DNA of 64,000 bases from positions 1-64,000 of the forward strand of contig UBPA01000014.1 of the NCBI GenBank assembly GCA_900467185.1. The letters run 5' to 3'. Every line of letters begins with the position of its first letter. Positions within the stretch are counted from its first letter, which is position 1. Under the pieces are notes generated by a model that did no database searches, was not told the origin of the DNA, and worked only from the letters and a program-made list of their open reading frames with translations. Below are positions 18,840-28,458 of the stretch, one piece after another. The position numbers were made by a program, and so were the translations under genes. Origin of the DNA: Hyphomicrobiales bacterium. GTDB taxonomy: Bacteria > Pseudomonadota > Alphaproteobacteria > Rhizobiales > Rhizobiaceae.

Positions 18840-19952
18840 ATGAAAGCTCTAGGCGTCGGCCTGATCGGAACCGGCTATATGGGAAAGTGCCATGCGCTCG
18901 CCTGGAACGGCGTCCGGCAGATTTTCGGAGACGTGCCCGCACCGCAGCTCGTGTACCTCGCAGAGGCCAATGCCGACATGGCGGCAAGCCGCGCCAGCGC
19001 CTTCGGCTTCCGCAAATCGACCGGCAACTGGCGTGATCTCCTGGCCGATCCCGATGTGGATGTTATCTCGATCACCACGCCGAATGCCTTCCATCCCGAG
19101 ATGGCGATCGCCGCGCTCGAAGCCGGCAAGCATGTCTGGTGCGAGAAGCCGATGGCACCGGCTCTCGCCGACGCCGAAGCCATGCTGACGGCTGCCCGCA
19201 AGACGGGCAAAACCGCCATTCTCGGCTACAACTACATTCAGAATCCGGCCATCGCCCAGATCCGCCGCCTGATCGAGGGCGGCACCATCGGCACGGTCAA
19301 TCATGTGCGCGTCGAGATGGACGAAGACTTCATGGCCGATCCGGAGGCGCTGTTCTACTGGAAGAGCGAAGCGGCGTCCGGCTATGGCGCGCTCGATGAT
19401 TTCGCCGTGCATCCGCTGTCGCTGCTCTGGCACCTTTTCGGCCATGTGCAGGAGGTCATCGCCGACCTCGGCAAGCCCTATGCGGACCGGCCGGTCAAGG
19501 ACGGCGCACGCCGCGCGGTCGAGAACCACGACATTGCCAGCGTGCTCCTGAAACTGGAGGGCAATATCTCCGCCGTGCTCATGGCCAACCGCTCCGCCTG
19601 GGGCCGCAAGGGTCGCATCGCGCTGCAGATCTTCGGCTCGAAGGGGTCCATCCTCTACGATCAGGAGCGGATGAACGAGTTCGAGCTCTACACGACCACG
19701 GGTCCGGAAGCGACGCGCGGCTTCGCCCGTGTGCTCACGGCCCCGATCCACCCGCCTTATGATCGCTTCATCCCCGCCCCCGGCCATGGCCTTGGCTTCA
19801 ACGATCTCAAGATCATCGAGTGCCACCAGCTCATCAACGCCATTGCCGGCAATCCCTCGACCGCGGTCACCTTCGAGGACGGACTGCGAATTGAACGCAG
19901 CGTGCATGCGATGGCGCAATCCTATCGCGAGCGGCGTTGGATTTCGGTCTGA
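18840..19952 (+). CDS. Gfo/Idh/MocA-family NAD(P)-dependent oxidoreductase
   Basis: A 370-residue sugar or cyclitol dehydrogenase. The N-terminal Rossmann domain has GTGYMG at 10-15 and the family EKP motif at 102-104 (VWCEKPMAP). The C-terminal alpha/beta domain includes GYGALDDFAVHPLSLLWHLFG, where the Asp and His are likely catalytic or substrate-binding. It is the last gene of the transporter operon, 78 bases after the permease, with GGAG nine bases before the start. In this setting an inositol or inositol-derivative 2-dehydrogenase is a fair guess, but the family is broad and the substrate cannot be read from sequence alone. Confidence 0.85.
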   Translation: MKALGVGLIGTGYMGKCHALAWNGVRQIFGDVPAPQLVYLAEANADMAASRASAFGFRKSTGNWRDLLADPDVDVISITTPNAFHPEMAIAALEAGKHVWCEKPMAPALADAEAMLTAARKTGKTAILGYNYIQNPAIAQIRRLIEGGTIGTVNHVRVEMDEDFMADPEALFYWKSEAASGYGALDDFAVHPLSLLWHLFGHVQEVIADLGKPYADRPVKDGARRAVENHDIASVLLKLEGNISAVLMANRSAWGRKGRIALQIFGSKGSILYDQERMNEFELYTTTGPEATRGFARVLTAPIHPPYDRFIPAPGHGLGFNDLKIIECHQLINAIAGNPSTAVTFEDGLRIERSVHAMAQSYRERRWISV

Positions 19953-19981
19953 GGGCATCAGCCTAGGTCGTCGAAGCGAAA

Positions 19982-20003
19982 CCCGAAGGCCCGGTCCTTC
20001 GGG
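19982..20003. terminator. Hairpin between convergent transporter operon and pcaB
   Basis: CCCGAAGG (19982-19989) and CCTTCGGG (19996-20003) form a perfect 8-bp stem with a 6-base loop. It lies between two convergent genes, 30 bases past one stop and 22 from the other. It lacks a T-run, so efficiency is uncertain. Confidence 0.5.
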
Positions 20004-20024
20004 ATGGTCCCGCGTCCGTTTCTC

Positions 20025-21074
20025 TCAGGCCTTTGCGCCGAAGCGCGAGATCGTCTCGAGCATCGCACGCGAGAGACGCAGCGATGCGGCCGTCGCGATG
20101 ATCATCTGCGGGAGGATCAGCCATTCCAGCGTCCAGGCGGCGCCGGAACGTTCCTGCTCGTGCACCAGCGACTGATGGAGAGCGGAGACCTGTACCGCAT
20201 TGAAGCGGGCGAGGGTCACGAGCGTTTCCGCTACAACCGGGTTCTGCTTGTGCGGCATGGCAGACGAGGCGCCGCCGCCGGAGAGCGCGATCTCGTCGCC
20301 GCCCTGTGCGAGCAAGGCGATGTCCTGCCCCATCTTGCCGGCGGCCCCCGTAATCAGCGAGAGGAGATGGCCGATATCGGCGATGAACCCGCGCTGGCTC
20401 TGCCATTGCGGCGCGTCCGAAAGCCCCATGTCCTGCGCAACGAGGCTGCGCACCGCGTCGGCCTCCGCACCGAGCTTATCGAGCGTGCCCGCCGCGCCGC
20501 CGAATTGTAGGGGAAGCGGCTGGCACGTCAGCCTCTCCCGCTCGCGTGCAAAGGGCGCGCGCCAGCTCGCGATACGGTCGGCCACCGTGATCGGAATCGC
20601 CGCCTGCATACGGGTTCGCCCCATCAAAGGCCGCGAACCGAACCTCTCGTCCAATACGTCCAGAGTGTGAAGAAGAGCGTCGATGCGGTCGGCAAACAGG
20701 GAGAGAACCGTCTTCAGGCGGTACACGAGGCTGCTGTCGATCACATCCTGGCTCGTCGCACCGACATGCACATGGGCCGCCGCCGAACCGCCGACCGCCT
20801 CCCGCAATTGCCGGACCAGCTCGGGAACCACGACACCGTCGGTGGCCGTCGCCTGCTTCAGCCGAGCGACATCCGGGGTGAATGTCGCGCAGACCTCGGC
20901 GATCCGGTCGGCGGAGGCGACCGGAACGAGCCCTCGACCTGCCTGCGCCCGTGCCAGCGCTGCCTCGAACACCAGCATGGCCCGGATATCGGCATCCGCC
21001 GAGAGCACAGCGGCCACCTCGTCATCGCCCAGAAGACCGGAGAGGAAGGGATGATCGAAGGCGGCAATGCTCAT
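20025..21074 (-). CDS. pcaB: 3-carboxy-cis,cis-muconate cycloisomerase
   Basis: A 349-residue member of the fumarase/aspartase superfamily. It lactonises 3-carboxy-cis,cis-muconate to 4-carboxymuconolactone, the step after ring cleavage. The superfamily signature GGGASSAMPHKQNP is present, as are HVHVGATSQDVIDSSLVYRL and GRTRMQAAIPITVADRI. It is somewhat shorter than many bacterial PcaB proteins (about 450), as is common in rhizobial forms. The start at 21074 (MSIAAFDHPF) has GAGAGAG upstream; a longer frame to 21116 exists. It is the last gene of pcaDCHGB, 64 bases after pcaG. Confidence 0.92.
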   Translation of the reverse strand: MSIAAFDHPFLSGLLGDDEVAAVLSADADIRAMLVFEAALARAQAGRGLVPVASADRIAEVCATFTPDVARLKQATATDGVVVPELVRQLREAVGGSAAAHVHVGATSQDVIDSSLVYRLKTVLSLFADRIDALLHTLDVLDERFGSRPLMGRTRMQAAIPITVADRIASWRAPFARERERLTCQPLPLQFGGAAGTLDKLGAEADAVRSLVAQDMGLSDAPQWQSQRGFIADIGHLLSLITGAAGKMGQDIALLAQGGDEIALSGGGASSAMPHKQNPVVAETLVTLARFNAVQVSALHQSLVHEQERSGAAWTLEWLILPQMIIATAASLRLSRAMLETISRFGAKA

Positions 21075-21138
21075 GGGTCGGCTCTCTCTCGGTTTCCGAT
21101 ATCGTGTCCCAAGCATGTCCGGGATCTGCGGAAACGCC

Positions 21139-21753
21139 TTAGATATCGAGGAACACCGTTTCCGACGGTCCCTGCAGATGGATATCGAACGTATAGTCCT
21201 GGCCTTTCCGGGTGGCGATCATCGTCTCGACGCGGGCGCGATGTTCGATCCGCAGCAGCAGGGGATCGACCGCGTTGGCCTCCGCCTCCTCAGGGAAATA
21301 GAGCCGCGTGTGCAGGCCGATATTGATGCCCCGGGCGACGATCCACAAGGTGATGTGCGGCGCCATCATCCGTCCGTCCTTGAAGGGGACGCGGCCGGGC
21401 TTGATCGTTTCGAAGCGGAAGACGCCGTCTTCGGCAGCCGTTGCCGAGCGTCCCCATCCGGTGAAGTTCGGATCGGCGGTTCCCCGTCTCTCCGACGGGC
21501 TGTTGTAGAGCCCCGCATGGTCGGCCTGCCAGATCTCGAGAACGGCATCGCGCACCGGCGTCTGCGCGCCGTCGAAAATGCGGCCGCTGATGGCGATCCG
21601 CTCCCCGAGCGTCTTGTCGTTGACCATGACCGAGCCGAGATCGTCCGCATAGACGCCCTCGATGCCGCAGCTGTTCGGCATGAGACCGATATGGACATAA
21701 GGGCCGGCCGTCTGGGAGGGTGTTTCCTTCAATACATCGATCGACCGGAGCAT
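21139..21753 (-). CDS. pcaG: Protocatechuate 3,4-dioxygenase alpha subunit
   Basis: The 204-residue alpha subunit of the intradiol dioxygenase that opens the protocatechuate ring between C3 and C4 using O2. It shows the intradiol fold (TPSQTAGPYVHIGLMPN, VLEIWQADHAGLYN, GRVPFKDGRMMAPHITLWIVARGINIGLHTRLYFPEE) but, as usual for the alpha chain, not the complete iron ligand set, which lies in PcaH. Its ATG overlaps the pcaH stop (ATGA), in keeping with 1:1 subunit production. Confidence 0.94.
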   Translation of the reverse strand: MLRSIDVLKETPSQTAGPYVHIGLMPNSCGIEGVYADDLGSVMVNDKTLGERIAISGRIFDGAQTPVRDAVLEIWQADHAGLYNSPSERRGTADPNFTGWGRSATAAEDGVFRFETIKPGRVPFKDGRMMAPHITLWIVARGINIGLHTRLYFPEEAEANAVDPLLLRIEHRARVETMIATRKGQDYTFDIHLQGPSETVFLDI

Positions 21754-22502
21754 CAGTTTCCCTCCAGCCGGTTTTCAAACAGCGTCGAGCGGCGGCCCCG
21801 TAGGACGATATCGAAGCGATAGGCGCGCGCATCCATCGGGATCGTATTGTTCCAGTCGAGCGGCGCGATCAATTGCTCGATGGCGGCCTTGTCGGGGATC
21901 GTGTTGACGATCGGACATTTCCAGATCATCGGGTCGCCCTCGAAATACATCTGGGTGATCAGGCGCTGGGCGAAACCGTGGCCGAACACGGAGAAGTGGA
22001 TATGAGCCGGCCGCCAGTCGTTGACGCCGTTCGGCCAGGGATAGGCGCCGGGCCGCACCGTGCGAAAGGCGTAGTGCCCGTCGTCGTCGCAGATCGTGCG
22101 ACCGCAGCCGCCGAAGTTGGGATCGAGGGCCGCAAGGTAGGTCTCCTTCTTGTGCCGGTAGCGACCGCCCGCATTGGCCTGCCAGAATTCGAGCAGGGCG
22201 CCGCGTACCGGGCTGCCGCGCTCGTCGATCACCCGGCCATGCACCACGATCCGCTCGCCGATCGCGCTTTCGCCCGGCTTGGCGAAATTGTGGATCAGGT
22301 CATTGTCCTGCTCGCCGATCATCCCGTGGCCGAAGACCGGGCCCGTCGTTTCCGACAACGTGCCATCGAGCGACAGGAGCGCACGCTGCGGCGCGCGCAG
22401 GATGGACGTCTTGTAGCCGGGGGTAAGGGCCGGCGAATGCCATGTCCGGTCCCGTCCGAAGAAAGCCCCGGTCTCCGGCGCGTCATTGGATCGTAGCGAC
22501 AT
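21753..22502 (-). CDS. pcaH: Protocatechuate 3,4-dioxygenase beta subunit
   Basis: The 249-residue catalytic beta subunit that carries the non-haem Fe(III). The intradiol signature ([31 protein letters not shown]) and the ligand region [30 protein letters not shown] are both present. They supply the Tyr and His iron ligands; the paired histidines are in AHIHFS. The start at 22502 has GGAGGGAG upstream and begins one base after the pcaC stop, so it is in the same transcript. Confidence 0.94.
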   Translation of the reverse strand: MSLRSNDAPETGAFFGRDRTWHSPALTPGYKTSILRAPQRALLSLDGTLSETTGPVFGHGMIGEQDNDLIHNFAKPGESAIGERIVVHGRVIDERGSPVRGALLEFWQANAGGRYRHKKETYLAALDPNFGGCGRTICDDDGHYAFRTVRPGAYPWPNGVNDWRPAHIHFSVFGHGFAQRLITQMYFEGDPMIWKCPIVNTIPDKAAIEQLIAPLDWNNTIPMDARAYRFDIVLRGRRSTLFENRLEGN

Positions 22503-22503
22503 C

Positions 22504-22914
22504 CTATTCTCCCTCCGCCTGCGCTGCTTCGGCGTCCATCTCGGCATAGGTCCGCTTGGCGATCTTGATGGCGTGGTTGGCGGCGGGGACGCCGGCATAG
22601 ATCGCCACATGCAACAGGGCCTCGCCGATATCCTCGCGCGAGGCTCCCGTGTTCAAGGTCGCTCTGACATGCATGGCAACCTCTTCGTCCTGACCGAGCG
22701 CTGCCAGCAGCGCGATAGTGATCATCGAACGTTCCCGCTTGGTCAACGTATCGCGCGACCAGACATGGCCCCAGGCCGCCTCCGTGATCAAGGTCTGAAA
22801 CGGTCGGTCCATCTCCGTGGCTGCGGCCTCGGCGCGGTTGACATGGCTGTCGCCCAGCACGGAACGCCGCGTGGCCATGCCCTGCCGGTATCGCTCGGAC
22901 GGTAAAGCGGACAT
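22504..22914 (-). CDS. pcaC: 4-carboxymuconolactone decarboxylase
   Basis: A 136-residue AhpD-like, all-helical protein. It decarboxylates 4-carboxymuconolactone to the beta-ketoadipate enol-lactone. The typical core [69 protein letters not shown] is complete. It is a free-standing protein, not fused to PcaD as in PcaL. The start at 22914 lies two bases after the pcaD stop, with AAGAGG inside the end of pcaD. Confidence 0.93.
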   Translation of the reverse strand: MSALPSERYRQGMATRRSVLGDSHVNRAEAAATEMDRPFQTLITEAAWGHVWSRDTLTKRERSMITIALLAALGQDEEVAMHVRATLNTGASREDIGEALLHVAIYAGVPAANHAIKIAKRTYAEMDAEAAQAEGE

Positions 22915-22916
22915 CG

Positions 22917-23717
22917 TCAAGCCTCTTGATCGAGAGAGAGGAGGAAAGAGCGCACGAGCGCGCAAAGCGCGTCCGGCTGCTCGACGCAGGGGATATGTCC
23001 CGCATCGGCGATCATCTCGAACCGCGCCCCGGGGACGAGCGCCGCGGTAGAGCGCACGAGGTCCGGCGGCGTGGAGCCGTCCTGATCGCCGACGATGCAG
23101 AGCGTGGGCACCGCGATATGGGCGGCGGCAGCCGTGTAGTCCGCATCGCGGATCGCGGCGCAGGTGGCGACATATCCCGCGACCGGCTGCCGGACGAGCA
23201 TCGTGCGATAGCCGGCATAGGCCGCGTTATCGGGGTTCCGGAAGGTGGTCGTGAACCAGCGCTCCATGACGGCATCGAGAATGCTCTCAATCCCGCCCTG
23301 CTCGACGGCACGTATCCGTCCGTTCCACATCTCGGGCGTTCCGATCTTGTGGGCCGTCGCGCAGAGAATGAGGGCCCGCACCAGATCCGGTCGGCTCTGG
23401 TAAAGGGCCTGGGCAACCAGCCCGCCGACCGACAGGCCGCAGATGACGGCGTCTTCGACGTCGAGATGGTCGAGGAGGCCGGACAGGTCGGCGGCATGGT
23501 CCTCGATGCGCGCAGCCTTGCCGCCCAGCGCCGAGAGACCGTGTCCGCGCATGTCGTAGAGAAGGATGGTCGCCGCGTCCTTCAGACGGTCGGCTACATC
23601 GTGCCAGATACGAAAATCGGTGCCGAGCGAATTGACGAAGACCAGAACGGGCTTTTTCGCCGGATCGCCGATGATCGCATGATGTAACGTGATGCCGTTG
23701 ACGGATATAAATCGCAT
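22917..23717 (-). CDS. pcaD: 3-oxoadipate enol-lactonase
   Basis: A 266-residue alpha/beta hydrolase. It hydrolyses beta-ketoadipate enol-lactone to beta-ketoadipate. The nucleophile elbow is CGLSVGG with Ser96, the oxyanion region is VNSLGTDFRIWHD, and the catalytic His is in DAGHIPCVEQPD near the C-terminus. The ATG at 23717 is preferred over an in-frame GTG two codons earlier because GGGAGG is correctly spaced from it. It is the first gene of pcaDCHGB and diverges from pcaQ. Confidence 0.93.
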   Translation of the reverse strand: MRFISVNGITLHHAIIGDPAKKPVLVFVNSLGTDFRIWHDVADRLKDAATILLYDMRGHGLSALGGKAARIEDHAADLSGLLDHLDVEDAVICGLSVGGLVAQALYQSRPDLVRALILCATAHKIGTPEMWNGRIRAVEQGGIESILDAVMERWFTTTFRNPDNAAYAGYRTMLVRQPVAGYVATCAAIRDADYTAAAAHIAVPTLCIVGDQDGSTPPDLVRSTAALVPGARFEMIADAGHIPCVEQPDALCALVRSFLLSLDQEA

Positions 23718-23784
23718 GCGCACCTCCCGGGCGCAGAATGGCGCCTTGATCCGGTGCTGTAAAATGATAATTCAGGTGATATCG

Positions 23785-23800
23785 ATAACCGGTGAGTTAT
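23785..23800. promoter_or_regulatory. PcaQ operator between pcaD and pcaQ
   Basis: ATAACC (23785-23790), four bases, then AGTTAT (23795-23800) gives ATAACC-N4-AGTTAT. This is close to the PcaQ-binding motif ATAACC-N4-GGTTAA known from Sinorhizobium meliloti. It lies 68 bases before the pcaD start and ends six bases before the chosen pcaQ ATG, so PcaQ could both activate pcaD and limit its own gene. Confidence 0.75.
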
Positions 23801-23806
23801 GTTTCC

Positions 23807-24745
23807 ATGCGTGAAGCCGGCATCAAGGTTCGGCACCTGCAGATGTTCGTCGAGGTCGCCCGGCAGAAGAGCGTCGCGAAAGCGGCGGCCGGCCTGCACA
23901 TCACCCAGCCGGCGGTCACGAAAACCATCCGCGAACTGGAGCATATCCTCGGCGTCGCCGTCATCGAACGCGAGGGGCGCGGCATCCGGATCACGCGGCA
24001 TGGCGAGGTGTTCCTGCGCCATGCCGGCGCGGCGTTGACGGCGCTGCGGCAAGGCATCGATTCGGTCTCGATCGAGCGCTCCGGCGAGGCGCCGACCCTC
24101 CGCATCGGGGCGCTGCCCACCGTATCCACCCGTATCATGCCGCGCGCGATGCAGCTCTTCATGAACGAGAAGACCTGGAGCCGCGTGAAGATCGTCACGG
24201 GCGAGAATGCCGTGCTTCTCGAGCAGCTGCGCGTCGGCGATCTCGACCTGGTGATTGGGCGCGTGGCGGCCGCGGACAAGATGACCGGCCTGACCTTCGA
24301 GCATCTCTATTCCGAGCAGGTCGTCTTCGCCGTCCGCGCCGGCCATCCGCTGCTCGCGCGCAAGGGGTCTCCTCTTTCGCGTCTCAGCGACTACACCATC
24401 CTGATGCCGACGCGCACCGCGATCATCCGGCCCTTCGTCGACAATCTCCTGATCGTCAACGGGGTGGGACACCTTCCCGACCAGATCGAAACGGTCTCGG
24501 ACGCCTTCGGACGCGCCTTTGTCCAGATGAGCGACGCCGTCTGGATCATCTCCGAAGGCGTCGTCGCAAGCGACATCGACAATGGCTCCCTAGCAAAATT
24601 GCCGATCGACACCCGGGAAACCCGCGGTCCCGTGGGGCTGACCATGCGCGCCGATACCATGGCGTCTCTGCCCCTTTCGATCCTCATGCAGACGATCCGG
24701 GAGGCCGCGTCCGAAGCGCACCAGCGCATGGCGGAACCGAGCTGA
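23807..24745 (+). CDS. pcaQ: LysR-family activator PcaQ
   Basis: A 312-residue LysR regulator. The N-terminal winged helix (about 8-66) has VRHLQMFVEVARQKSVAKAAAGLHITQPAVTKTIRELEHILGV; the effector domain includes LRIGALPTVSTRIMPRAMQLF, VKIVTGENAVLLEQLRVGDLDLVIGR and EHLYSEQVVFAVRAGHPLL, close to known PcaQ proteins. PcaQ activates pcaDCHGB in response to the pathway's lactone intermediate. The ATG at 23807 is chosen because an in-frame GTG at 23792 lies inside the operator, and because known PcaQ proteins start at a similar distance from the helix-turn-helix. Confidence 0.93.
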   Translation: MREAGIKVRHLQMFVEVARQKSVAKAAAGLHITQPAVTKTIRELEHILGVAVIEREGRGIRITRHGEVFLRHAGAALTALRQGIDSVSIERSGEAPTLRIGALPTVSTRIMPRAMQLFMNEKTWSRVKIVTGENAVLLEQLRVGDLDLVIGRVAAADKMTGLTFEHLYSEQVVFAVRAGHPLLARKGSPLSRLSDYTILMPTRTAIIRPFVDNLLIVNGVGHLPDQIETVSDAFGRAFVQMSDAVWIISEGVVASDIDNGSLAKLPIDTRETRGPVGLTMRADTMASLPLSILMQTIREAASEAHQRMAEPS

Positions 24746-24776
24746 CAGCGTCGACGCGCCGGTCGCCGGCGTTCGC

Positions 24777-26492
24777 CTATCGCATCGACGCCCGGCGCGC
24801 GGGCGCTTCCGTGCGCTGGTGGGAGGACGAGAGGCCCGTCGTCCGCGTTGCATCCTGACCCAGGTCGAAGCGCCGGATCAGATCGCGCAGCGTCGCGGTC
24901 TCCTGCGCGAGCGTGGCGCTGGCGGCATTGGTTTCCTCGACCATGGCCGCATTCTGCTGGGTCACCTGGTCCATCTGATTGACGGCGGCATTCACCTCGG
25001 ACAAGCCTGTCGCCTGTTCGCGTGCTGAACTGGTGATGGCTTCCATGTGCTCGTTGACGACGACGATGTTGCTGCGGATCGTCTGCAGCGAGTCTCCCGT
25101 CTCGCTGACGAGCTTGACGCCGGTGCTGACCTCGTTCGAGGAGTTGCGGATCAGCTCCTTGATTTCCTTTGCTGCCTGCGCGGACCGCTGGGCGAGCTCG
25201 CGCACCTCTTGAGCGACGACGGCAAACCCCTTGCCCGCCTCCCCCGCACGCGCCGCCTCGACCCCTGCATTGAGCGCCAGCAGGTTGGTCTGGAAGGCAA
25301 TTTCGTCGATGACGCCGATGATGTTGGAGATCTGGTTCGAGGACGCTTCGATGCGCGACATGGCCCCGACCGCATCAGCCACGACATTGCCCGAGCGCTC
25401 GGCATTCTGACTGGCCGTCGAAGCCGACCGCCGAGCCTCCTCCGCCCGCTTGGCGGCATTGGTGACGTTGACGGTGATCTGATCGAGTGCTGCGGCCGTC
25501 TCCTCGAGGGACGCGGCCTGCTGCTCCGTGCGCCGGGAGAGGTCCTCGGCGCTCTGGCTGATTTCGCGGGTCCCCGTATCGATCTGGGCGGTCGAGCGGG
25601 CAACGGCGCCAAGCGTGTTCCGCATCTGGCTGAGAGCGACGTTCATCGTGCTCCGGAGACTTTCGAAATCGGGAGCGAACGGCTGATCGAGGCTGAACGA
25701 GAGGTCACCATTCGAAAGCTTCGTCAGCGCATCGCCGATGGCACTGACGGCTTCCACGCGCTCGGTGACGTCCGTCGCGAACTTGACGACCTTGGTGACA
25801 TTGCCCTTGGCATCGAGGATCGGGTTGTAGGACGCGTTGATGACGATCGCCTTGCCATTCTTGGCATACCGGGTGAACTCGGCAGCCTGCACCTCGCCGC
25901 GTCGCAGCGCGTCCCAGAACGCCTTGTACTCCGGCGACTGCGCGTAACTCGGTTCCACGAGGATGCTGTGCGGACGCCCTTTGATCTCGTCCATGCTGTA
26001 ATTGATGGCCTTCAGGAAGTTGGCATTCGCCGAAACGATCTCCCCCTGCGTCGTAAATTCGATGACGCCCTGCGAGCGGCTGATGGCAACCATCTGCGCC
26101 TGATAGTCCAGATTCTGCAGCCGCTCCTTGGCATCGCTCCACTCGACGACGAAGCCGGTCGTCTTCGCACCCTTGGTCAGGGGCGTCACAATGAGATCGA
26201 AGGCCCGATGGCCGATCCAGATCGTTGCCCGGTGCTGGGTCTTGAGCGCCGCGAGCATATTGCGCTGATGCGACGGGTTCTTGTGAAAGATATCGATGTT
26301 GCTGCCGATCAGCTTGTCGAAGTCGAAGCGTGGCAGCTCCTTCTTCAGATCCGGCCCGGCTTCCTTCAGCAGATCCATCACGGCATTGTTCATATAACGA
26401 ATGTTGAGACCGACATCCGCGATCATGATGTTGGCGGTGATCGCCTTCATCGCCTCGCGCTGCATGCCAGAAAGCTCGGATATACCAAACAT
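24777..26492 (-). CDS. Cytoplasmic PAS-PAS methyl-accepting chemotaxis protein
   Basis: A 571-residue chemoreceptor with no transmembrane segment. Order: PAS about 20-115 ([28 protein letters not shown]), PAS about 145-250 ([31 protein letters not shown]), a HAMP-like linker about 255-310 ([29 protein letters not shown]), then a full signalling domain. The conserved hairpin tip is [29 protein letters not shown], where CheA and CheW bind. It probably senses an internal redox or metabolic signal, as Aer-like receptors do. GGGGGA lies seven bases before the ATG at 26492. It sits beside pcaQ, 31 bases from its stop on the opposite strand. A link to aromatic metabolism is possible but unproven. 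Confidence 0.88.
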   Translation of the reverse strand: MFGISELSGMQREAMKAITANIMIADVGLNIRYMNNAVMDLLKEAGPDLKKELPRFDFDKLIGSNIDIFHKNPSHQRNMLAALKTQHRATIWIGHRAFDLIVTPLTKGAKTTGFVVEWSDAKERLQNLDYQAQMVAISRSQGVIEFTTQGEIVSANANFLKAINYSMDEIKGRPHSILVEPSYAQSPEYKAFWDALRRGEVQAAEFTRYAKNGKAIVINASYNPILDAKGNVTKVVKFATDVTERVEAVSAIGDALTKLSNGDLSFSLDQPFAPDFESLRSTMNVALSQMRNTLGAVARSTAQIDTGTREISQSAEDLSRRTEQQAASLEETAAALDQITVNVTNAAKRAEEARRSASTASQNAERSGNVVADAVGAMSRIEASSNQISNIIGVIDEIAFQTNLLALNAGVEAARAGEAGKGFAVVAQEVRELAQRSAQAAKEIKELIRNSSNEVSTGVKLVSETGDSLQTIRSNIVVVNEHMEAITSSAREQATGLSEVNAAVNQMDQVTQQNAAMVEETNAASATLAQETATLRDLIRRFDLGQDATRTTGLSSSHQRTEAPARRASMR

Positions 26493-26735
26493 GTCGAAGT
26501 CCCCCGTCCGTCCGTTGTCGTGCACCGGAAAGCAAGTGCGACCCGGATGAAGGGTGACGTTAACTAAAGATGCTTAAAAAATTCGTTTTAATTCGAACAT
26601 ACGAAACAACGATGCGGAGTGCGTTCCAACATTCGTCAGCTCTTCCGCGCGACTATATTTAGAAACTCCTGTTATTCGACCCTATTTTTGGGATAGGACT
26701 ACCTACATCCACCTATCGGCGCGACAGAAAGCGGC

Positions 26736-27734
26736 TCAAATCTGTTCCGCTGACCTTAGAACCGGATGTGACATGATCTCACCTTCATCGCCGGTACCGG
26801 TTCTCTCCGCGGCGAATGGCGCTAGCGGCAGAGACAGGAGCACGGCCGGGATGGCCGGATCGTCGGCATCCGTCACCAACAGGAGATGGGGCCGCCCGCC
26901 CGGGTTGCCGAGGCTGATGCCCTCGACCTTGTCGGGCCGCTCCACTCGCTCGAGAGAGACAAGCGCCCCATCCGCATCGACGATGCCGAGGGCCGCGCCG
27001 ACGCAAGCACCGTCCCTGTAGGCATGGTCGGTATCTTCGGCAACGGCGCTGACGACCATCCGGCCATCCGGCAGCATCGTCGCATCCGTCAGACCGAGCG
27101 CCACGCCATCGATCTCGCCGAGATCGAGCCGATGGATCGTTTCGGGCAGCAGGGTCTCCTGCCCGCCGCCGAGCAGGAGCGGGAGGACTTGCGCCAGCGG
27201 ATAGGACAGAACCGCATTGTCGCGCCGGCCTTGATTGCCGCGCTGGATTAGCCGCAGTCTGTCGCCCACGACCACCGCCCCCTCGATATTAAGGTCGGGA
27301 AATATGCCCGACAACGGCCTGAAAACGCCTGCAAGGTCGATGACGCGCGGCGCGCCGGCGATGCCGCCGGCCGGATCGAGGCCCAGAAGGACGCCGCGTT
27401 GCCGGTTCGCCCGGGAGCCGGAGCCGAGTGCCAGCAGGGCACCATGCGGAAAGGCATCGAACGGCGGGATATGGACGAGCGATTCGAGGTCCGGCTTCCG
27501 GCGCTTCCGCTCGGCTTTCTCGTCCGGCAGCGCGCCATCGAACAGCCGAAACAGCCGGCCGGGTGCCGGAGAATCGAGGGAAAAGATGCCGAGATGCAGC
27601 GCATCGTCGGCGACGACGTAAAACGTCGTCCCGAGGCAGACGAGCCCGCTGGCGGCGCTCACATGCGCTCGCAACGGTATTCCATCGTCTGTCGGGACGA
27701 TCGCCAGTGTGCGAATTTCGGTCAGGACGATCAT
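26736..27734 (-). CDS. Uncharacterised protein, probably beta-propeller-like
   Basis: A 332-residue soluble protein that was not recognised by family. It has repeated strand-turn-strand units with Gly/Asp turns (GLVCLGTTFYVVADDALHLGIFSLD; LLALGSGSRANRQRGVLLGLDPAGG; VIDLAGVFRPLSGIFPDLNIEGAVVVGDRLRLIQRGNQG; EIDGVALGLTDATMLPDGRMVVSAVAED; RPHLLLVTDADDPAIPAVLLSLPL). These resemble the blades of a propeller or an esterase-like fold. No signal peptide is seen. It begins 22 bases after the dienelactone hydrolase stop on the same strand, so the two are probably co-transcribed. The predicted start has only a weak CGGA upstream. Confidence 0.6.
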   Translation of the reverse strand: MIVLTEIRTLAIVPTDDGIPLRAHVSAASGLVCLGTTFYVVADDALHLGIFSLDSPAPGRLFRLFDGALPDEKAERKRRKPDLESLVHIPPFDAFPHGALLALGSGSRANRQRGVLLGLDPAGGIAGAPRVIDLAGVFRPLSGIFPDLNIEGAVVVGDRLRLIQRGNQGRRDNAVLSYPLAQVLPLLLGGGQETLLPETIHRLDLGEIDGVALGLTDATMLPDGRMVVSAVAEDTDHAYRDGACVGAALGIVDADGALVSLERVERPDKVEGISLGNPGGRPHLLLVTDADDPAIPAVLLSLPLAPFAAERTGTGDEGEIMSHPVLRSAEQI

Positions 27735-27756
27735 CGCGGCATCCGAAGAGTGAGTG

Positions 27757-28458
27757 TCAGGCGTCGGACGGTGAAGACGTGGGCTTTGCCAAACCGACCG
27801 TCTCGGACAGGAAGGCCAGTGTGCGCTCCAGTGCCTTGGCAGCGCTCGGCTCGTCGAACGAGGCTCTTGCGTCGCAATTGAAGCCGTGGCCGGCGTCGTA
27901 GGTGAAGATCGGGACAGCCGGCAGGGCCGCCTTGATCGCCGCGACATCGCTCATCGGGATATGGTCGTCGCGTTCGCCGAAATGCAGCATCAGCGGGACT
28001 GTCGGCCTTCGGTCGAGCGATTTTGCGATATTGCCGCCATAATAGCCGACGGCCGCTGCGACGCCGTCGGTGGAGCATGCCGCCTGATAGGCAAGCGAGC
28101 CGCCCCAGCAATAGCCGACCACCCCCACCTTGCCGCCTTCGGAGGCAGCGGTTATGGCAGCTGCGACGTCGAGCGGGGTCTTGGCGTGATCGACCCGCTG
28201 GACGAGACCGACGGCGGCAGGGAATTCTTCGGCGGAGTAACCGAGTTCGACACCGCGCTCGACGCGATCAAACAAGGCCGGTGCGATCACAAGGTAGCCT
28301 TCACGTGCAAACCGATCCGCGACCCGCTTGATATGGCCATTGACCCCGAAGATCTCCTGCAGGACGACCACTCCGCCCCGCGGCGGACCCTCGGGCTCGG
28401 CCTTGTAGGCATCGATCGTCACGCCATCGGCGGCGGTCAGCTGGATCATTGTCCCCAT
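27757..28458 (-). CDS. Dienelactone hydrolase family protein
   Basis: A 233-residue alpha/beta hydrolase with the dienelactone hydrolase catalytic set: nucleophile Cys117 in GYCWGG, acid Asp in GERDDHIP (about 164-165), His191 in DAGHGFNCD and the regulatory Glu35 in LQEIFGVNGHIK. The cysteine nucleophile separates it from ordinary serine esterases. The classic reaction is opening of dienelactone to maleylacetate in chloroaromatic degradation, but most family members act on other esters or lactones. AGGAGGA lies eight bases before the ATG at 28458. It is followed by the unrecognised propeller-like gene. Confidence 0.88.
   Translation of the reverse strand: MGTMIQLTAADGVTIDAYKAEPEGPPRGGVVVLQEIFGVNGHIKRVADRFAREGYLVIAPALFDRVERGVELGYSAEEFPAAVGLVQRVDHAKTPLDVAAAITAASEGGKVGVVGYCWGGSLAYQAACSTDGVAAAVGYYGGNIAKSLDRRPTVPLMLHFGERDDHIPMSDVAAIKAALPAVPIFTYDAGHGFNCDARASFDEPSAAKALERTLAFLSETVGLAKPTSSPSDA

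Noticed and set aside
26690-26702. CCTAT/ATAGG hairpin between the unrecognised gene and the chemoreceptor gene.
   Set aside because: Five-bp arms in an AT-rich promoter region are likely by chance.
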